Positions 5,587 through 7,041 of a DNA stretch of 7,041 nucleotides are shown here, piece after piece (the stretch's first letter is position 1; every line of letters starts with the position of its first letter). The translations under genes and the position numbers were made by a program. The notes beneath the pieces were generated by a model. It did not search any database, was not told the DNA's origin, and saw only the letters and a list, made by a program, of their open reading frames with translations. The stretch is from Psychrilyobacter sp. GTDB taxonomy: Bacteria; Fusobacteriota; Fusobacteriia; Fusobacteriales; Fusobacteriaceae. The stretch covers positions 1 through 7,041 of the forward strand of contig JAGLEA010000228.1 of NCBI GenBank assembly GCA_023145315.1. The letters are read 5' to 3'.

Positions 5587-5587
5587 G

Positions 5588-5596
5588 TGATATACT
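5588..5596 (+). promoter_or_regulatory. Predicted extended -10 promoter of coaBC
   Basis: TGA-TATACT is an extended -10 element (TGn plus 5 of 6 matches to TATAAT) with no good -35 at the usual distance. Predicted start near 5603 gives a leader of about 15 bases, just enough for the AAAGGA site (5604-5609), which lies 8 bases before the ATG. It diverges from the hpt promoter, and the two -35 regions would touch around 5563-5573. Confidence 0.55.
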
Positions 5597-5617
5597 TAAA
5601 ATAAAAGGATGTGAATT

Positions 5618-6793
5618 ATGACAAAAAATATACTTTTAGGAATTACAGGTGGAATAGCTGCTTATAAATCTGCTAATATTTGTTCAATGCTTAGAAAAAA
5701 TGGGTACAATGTAAAAGTCATCATGACAAAAAACGCCACTGAAGTTATCACACCTCTTACTCTTGAAACTCTTTCAAAAAATAATGTAGCAGTTGATATG
5801 TGGGCTGAAAAATCAAATATAGATGTAGAGCATATTAGTCTCGCAGATTGGGCTGATCTATTTTTAATCGCTCCTACTACCTATAATATTATTGGAAAAG
5901 TGGCAAATGGTATTGCAGATGACATGTTATCTACTGTTATTTCTGCAACAAAAGCACCAGTGTTTTTTGCACTCGCTATGAATGTGAACATGTATAACAA
6001 CCCTATTTTACAAGATAATATTAAAAAATTAGAAGGTTATGGATATAATTTTATAGATGCTGATTCTGGACCTCTCGCTTGTGACTGGAATGCTAAGGGA
6101 AGATTAAAAAAAGAAAGTGATATTATTGATATAGTTAATGATTATTTCCTATCTACTAATAGAAAAAAAACACTTAGTGGAAAAAAAATATTGATTACAG
6201 CTGGACCTACAGAGGAGGACATCGATCCTATTAGATACTTTAGTAACAGGTCTACTGGAAAAATGGGATATGCACTTGCCATTGCTGCTAATAATTTAGG
6301 AGGAGAGGTTACACTGATTAGTGGACCTACAAAATTAGCAGTTCCTAGTAATGTAAATTTTGTAGGAGTTCGAAGTGCTATAGAGATGCATAAAGCTGTC
6401 TTTGATCTATATGATGAAATGGATATCGCTATTGGATGTGCTGCTGTAGCAGACTATAGGATAAAGGAATATTCCCCTAATAAAATAAAGAAAAAAGACG
6501 GTGATTTAACATTTGATCTTGTTAGAAACCCTGATATTTTATTTGAAATGGGAGAGAAAAAAGATGGTAAATTTTTAATCGGGTTCGCTGCTGAATCAGA
6601 GAATTTAATTGAAAATGCAAGAAAAAAATTAAAAAAGAAAAATTTAGACTTTATCGTTGGTAACTCTACTACTGCATTTGGTAGTAGTGAAAATAAAGTC
6701 GATTTGTTTTTTTCTGATGGTACTTTTGAAACTACACCAAACATCAACAAAGATAGGCTTGCATATACTATTTTAGAAAAAATTAAATTTTAA
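5618..6793 (+). CDS. coaBC: Bifunctional phosphopantothenoylcysteine decarboxylase/phosphopantothenate-cysteine ligase CoaBC (Dfp)
   Basis: CoaBC makes 4'-phosphopantetheine for coenzyme A: the C-terminal CoaB half ligates cysteine to phosphopantothenate using CTP, and the N-terminal FMN-dependent CoaC half decarboxylates the product. The length of 391 residues is normal. CoaC shows GITGGIAAYKS (8-18), EHISLADWAD (71-80) with the catalytic His at H72, APTTYNIIGKVANG (85-98) and AMNVNMY (120-126) with N122. LACDWNAKGRL (153-163) carries the flap Cys C155. Two deviations stand out: Leu119 replaces the Pro of PxMNxxM, and Asp156 replaces the Gly usual after the flap Cys. CoaB shows LITAGPTEEDIDPIRYFSN (192-210), STGKMGYALA, AAVADYR (275-281), K289, and IGFAAESEN (321-329). 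Two A8 tracts (6163-6170, 6181-6188) lie at the domain junction. The start ATG has AAAGGA 8 bases upstream. Confidence 0.96.
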   Translation: MTKNILLGITGGIAAYKSANICSMLRKNGYNVKVIMTKNATEVITPLTLETLSKNNVAVDMWAEKSNIDVEHISLADWADLFLIAPTTYNIIGKVANGIADDMLSTVISATKAPVFFALAMNVNMYNNPILQDNIKKLEGYGYNFIDADSGPLACDWNAKGRLKKESDIIDIVNDYFLSTNRKKTLSGKKILITAGPTEEDIDPIRYFSNRSTGKMGYALAIAANNLGGEVTLISGPTKLAVPSNVNFVGVRSAIEMHKAVFDLYDEMDIAIGCAAVADYRIKEYSPNKIKKKDGDLTFDLVRNPDILFEMGEKKDGKFLIGFAAESENLIENARKKLKKKNLDFIVGNSTTAFGSSENKVDLFFSDGTFETTPNINKDRLAYTILEKIKF

Positions 6794-6832
6794 CCAAACT
6801 TTTATTTATTTTTTATTGCTTTTCCCTTATTT

Positions 6833-6861
6833 TTGAACTATACTAATTATAGAATCATAAA
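6833..6861 (+). promoter_or_regulatory. Possible promoter of the lipoprotein gene
   Basis: TTGAAC (6833-6838) lies 17 bases before CATAAA (6856-6861), giving matches of 4 of 6 to TTGACA and 4 of 6 to TATAAT. A CTATA-CTAAT-TATAG palindrome (6838-6852) lies between the elements. The 87-base gap after coaBC shows no hairpin with a T-run, so read-through from coaBC is also possible. Confidence 0.4.
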
Positions 6862-6880
6862 TATAAAGGAGGAACATTAA

Positions 6881-7041
6881 ATGAAAAAATTAATTTTATT
6901 ACTTGCTGCACTTACTTTAGTTGCTTGTAGCAGTACGCCAAAAGAAGAAACTCAACCTACAACTCAAACTGAGAAGGTTGCTATGCAAGATGAAAATGCA
7001 ACAATGACAGAAGATGCTACTATGACAGAAACTGAAGAAGC
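6881..7041 (+). CDS. Small secreted lipoprotein with Thr/Glu-rich repeats (partial, N-terminal 53 residues)
   Basis: The visible part begins with a type II signal peptide: MKK, a hydrophobic core (LILLLAALTL), and the lipobox LVAC with the lipidated Cys at residue 16, followed by SSTPKEE. The mature part is low in complexity and rich in Thr, Glu and Gln, with a six-residue unit NATMTE/DATMTE (39-44 and 45-50) that may continue past the right edge. Ser at +2 after the Cys would allow outer-membrane sorting in a diderm with a Lol system; whether the host has one is not shown. The start ATG is strongly supported by AAAGGAGG at 6865-6872 with 8 bases spacing. No known domain is visible, so the function is unknown; a surface or envelope role is an inference from the signal alone. 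Confidence 0.87.
   Translation, partial: MKKLILLLAALTLVACSSTPKEETQPTTQTEKVAMQDENATMTEDATMTETEE
6995..7030 (+). repeat. Two tandem 18-base coding repeats in the lipoprotein
   Basis: Copies at 6995-7012 and 7013-7030 match at 15 of 18 bases and encode NATMTE and DATMTE. Further copies may lie beyond the window edge. Confidence 0.7.

Larger units (their letters stand above)
5527..5618. repeat. Separated inverted repeat bracketing the divergent promoters
   Basis: TAATTCACCTC (5527-5537) and GATGTGAATTA (5608-5618) are inverted copies with one mismatch in 11, separated by 70 bases. The left arm spans the predicted start of hpt transcription; the right arm covers part of the coaBC ribosome site and the first base of its ATG. 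Similarity to ribosome-site sequence (ksgA has AGGTGAATT before its ATG) is an alternative explanation. Confidence 0.4.

Noticed and set aside
6209..6220. AGAGGAGGA inside coaBC as an internal ribosome site for a separate CoaB
   Set aside because: The bases that follow offer no ATG, GTG or TTG in the coding frame at a suitable distance, and the site encodes conserved residues after AGPT.
6454..6750. 98-codon minus-strand frame inside coaBC
   Set aside because: It is antisense to the conserved CoaB domain, low in complexity, and has no ribosome site; it is a by-product of AT-rich coding.
6794..6880. Possible terminator after coaBC
   Set aside because: The stretch is T-rich, but I find no GC-containing hairpin; the AAAATTAAATTTT palindrome at the stop codon is all A-T and too weak.
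1..7041. CRISPR array, tRNA, rRNA, insertion sequence, toxin-antitoxin or defence genes
   Set aside because: No spaced repeats, cloverleaf-like sequence, transposase or terminal inverted repeats were seen on either strand; nearly all the DNA is explained by housekeeping genes.

Overview
The window is strongly AT-rich bacterial DNA, densely coded, with most gaps of only 4 to 63 bases and clear AGGAGG-type ribosome binding sites. The gene content, the E. coli-like Hpt, a lipoprotein signal and A-rich coding suggest a low-GC bacterium, most likely in or near Fusobacteriota. This assignment is an inference from resemblance, not a search, and a Bacillota-like host is not excluded.

Layout. A long minus-strand gene cluster runs from about 5533 down past position 1. 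In transcription order it holds two tandem hypoxanthine phosphoribosyltransferase paralogues, ksgA, an unrecognised repeat-containing membrane protein, a small DUF4911-like protein, a YbgC-type thioesterase, a guanine-deaminase-like protein, khpA, rimM, trmD, and the start of a gamma-class carbonic anhydrase-like gene cut by the left edge. The first ten genes are close enough to be one operon (largest gap 27 bases, one 4-base overlap). A 63-base gap precedes the carbonic anhydrase gene. On the plus strand, coaBC diverges from the cluster across a 113-base shared promoter region. It is followed by a lipoprotein gene cut by the right edge, with its own possible promoter.

How the genes fit together. 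Two themes are interleaved. One is ribosome and tRNA maturation: KsgA and RimM act on the 30S subunit, TrmD methylates tRNA G37, and KhpA is a small KH RNA-binding protein. The other is purine salvage: two Hpt enzymes plus a deaminase that looks like guanine deaminase (GuaD) rather than tRNA adenosine deaminase (TadA). The usual rpsP and ffh partners are absent upstream of khpA-rimM-trmD, and rplS is not immediately downstream of trmD.

Most of the window is housekeeping. I see no defence system, CRISPR array, mobile element, tRNA or rRNA. The least explained parts are the 222-residue membrane protein with three 19-residue repeats, the paired repeats in the divergent promoter region, altered motifs in the CoaC half of CoaBC, and two A8 tracts at the CoaC/CoaB junction. 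Three genes use non-ATG starts (TTG, GTG, TTG), each supported by a well-placed ribosome binding site.
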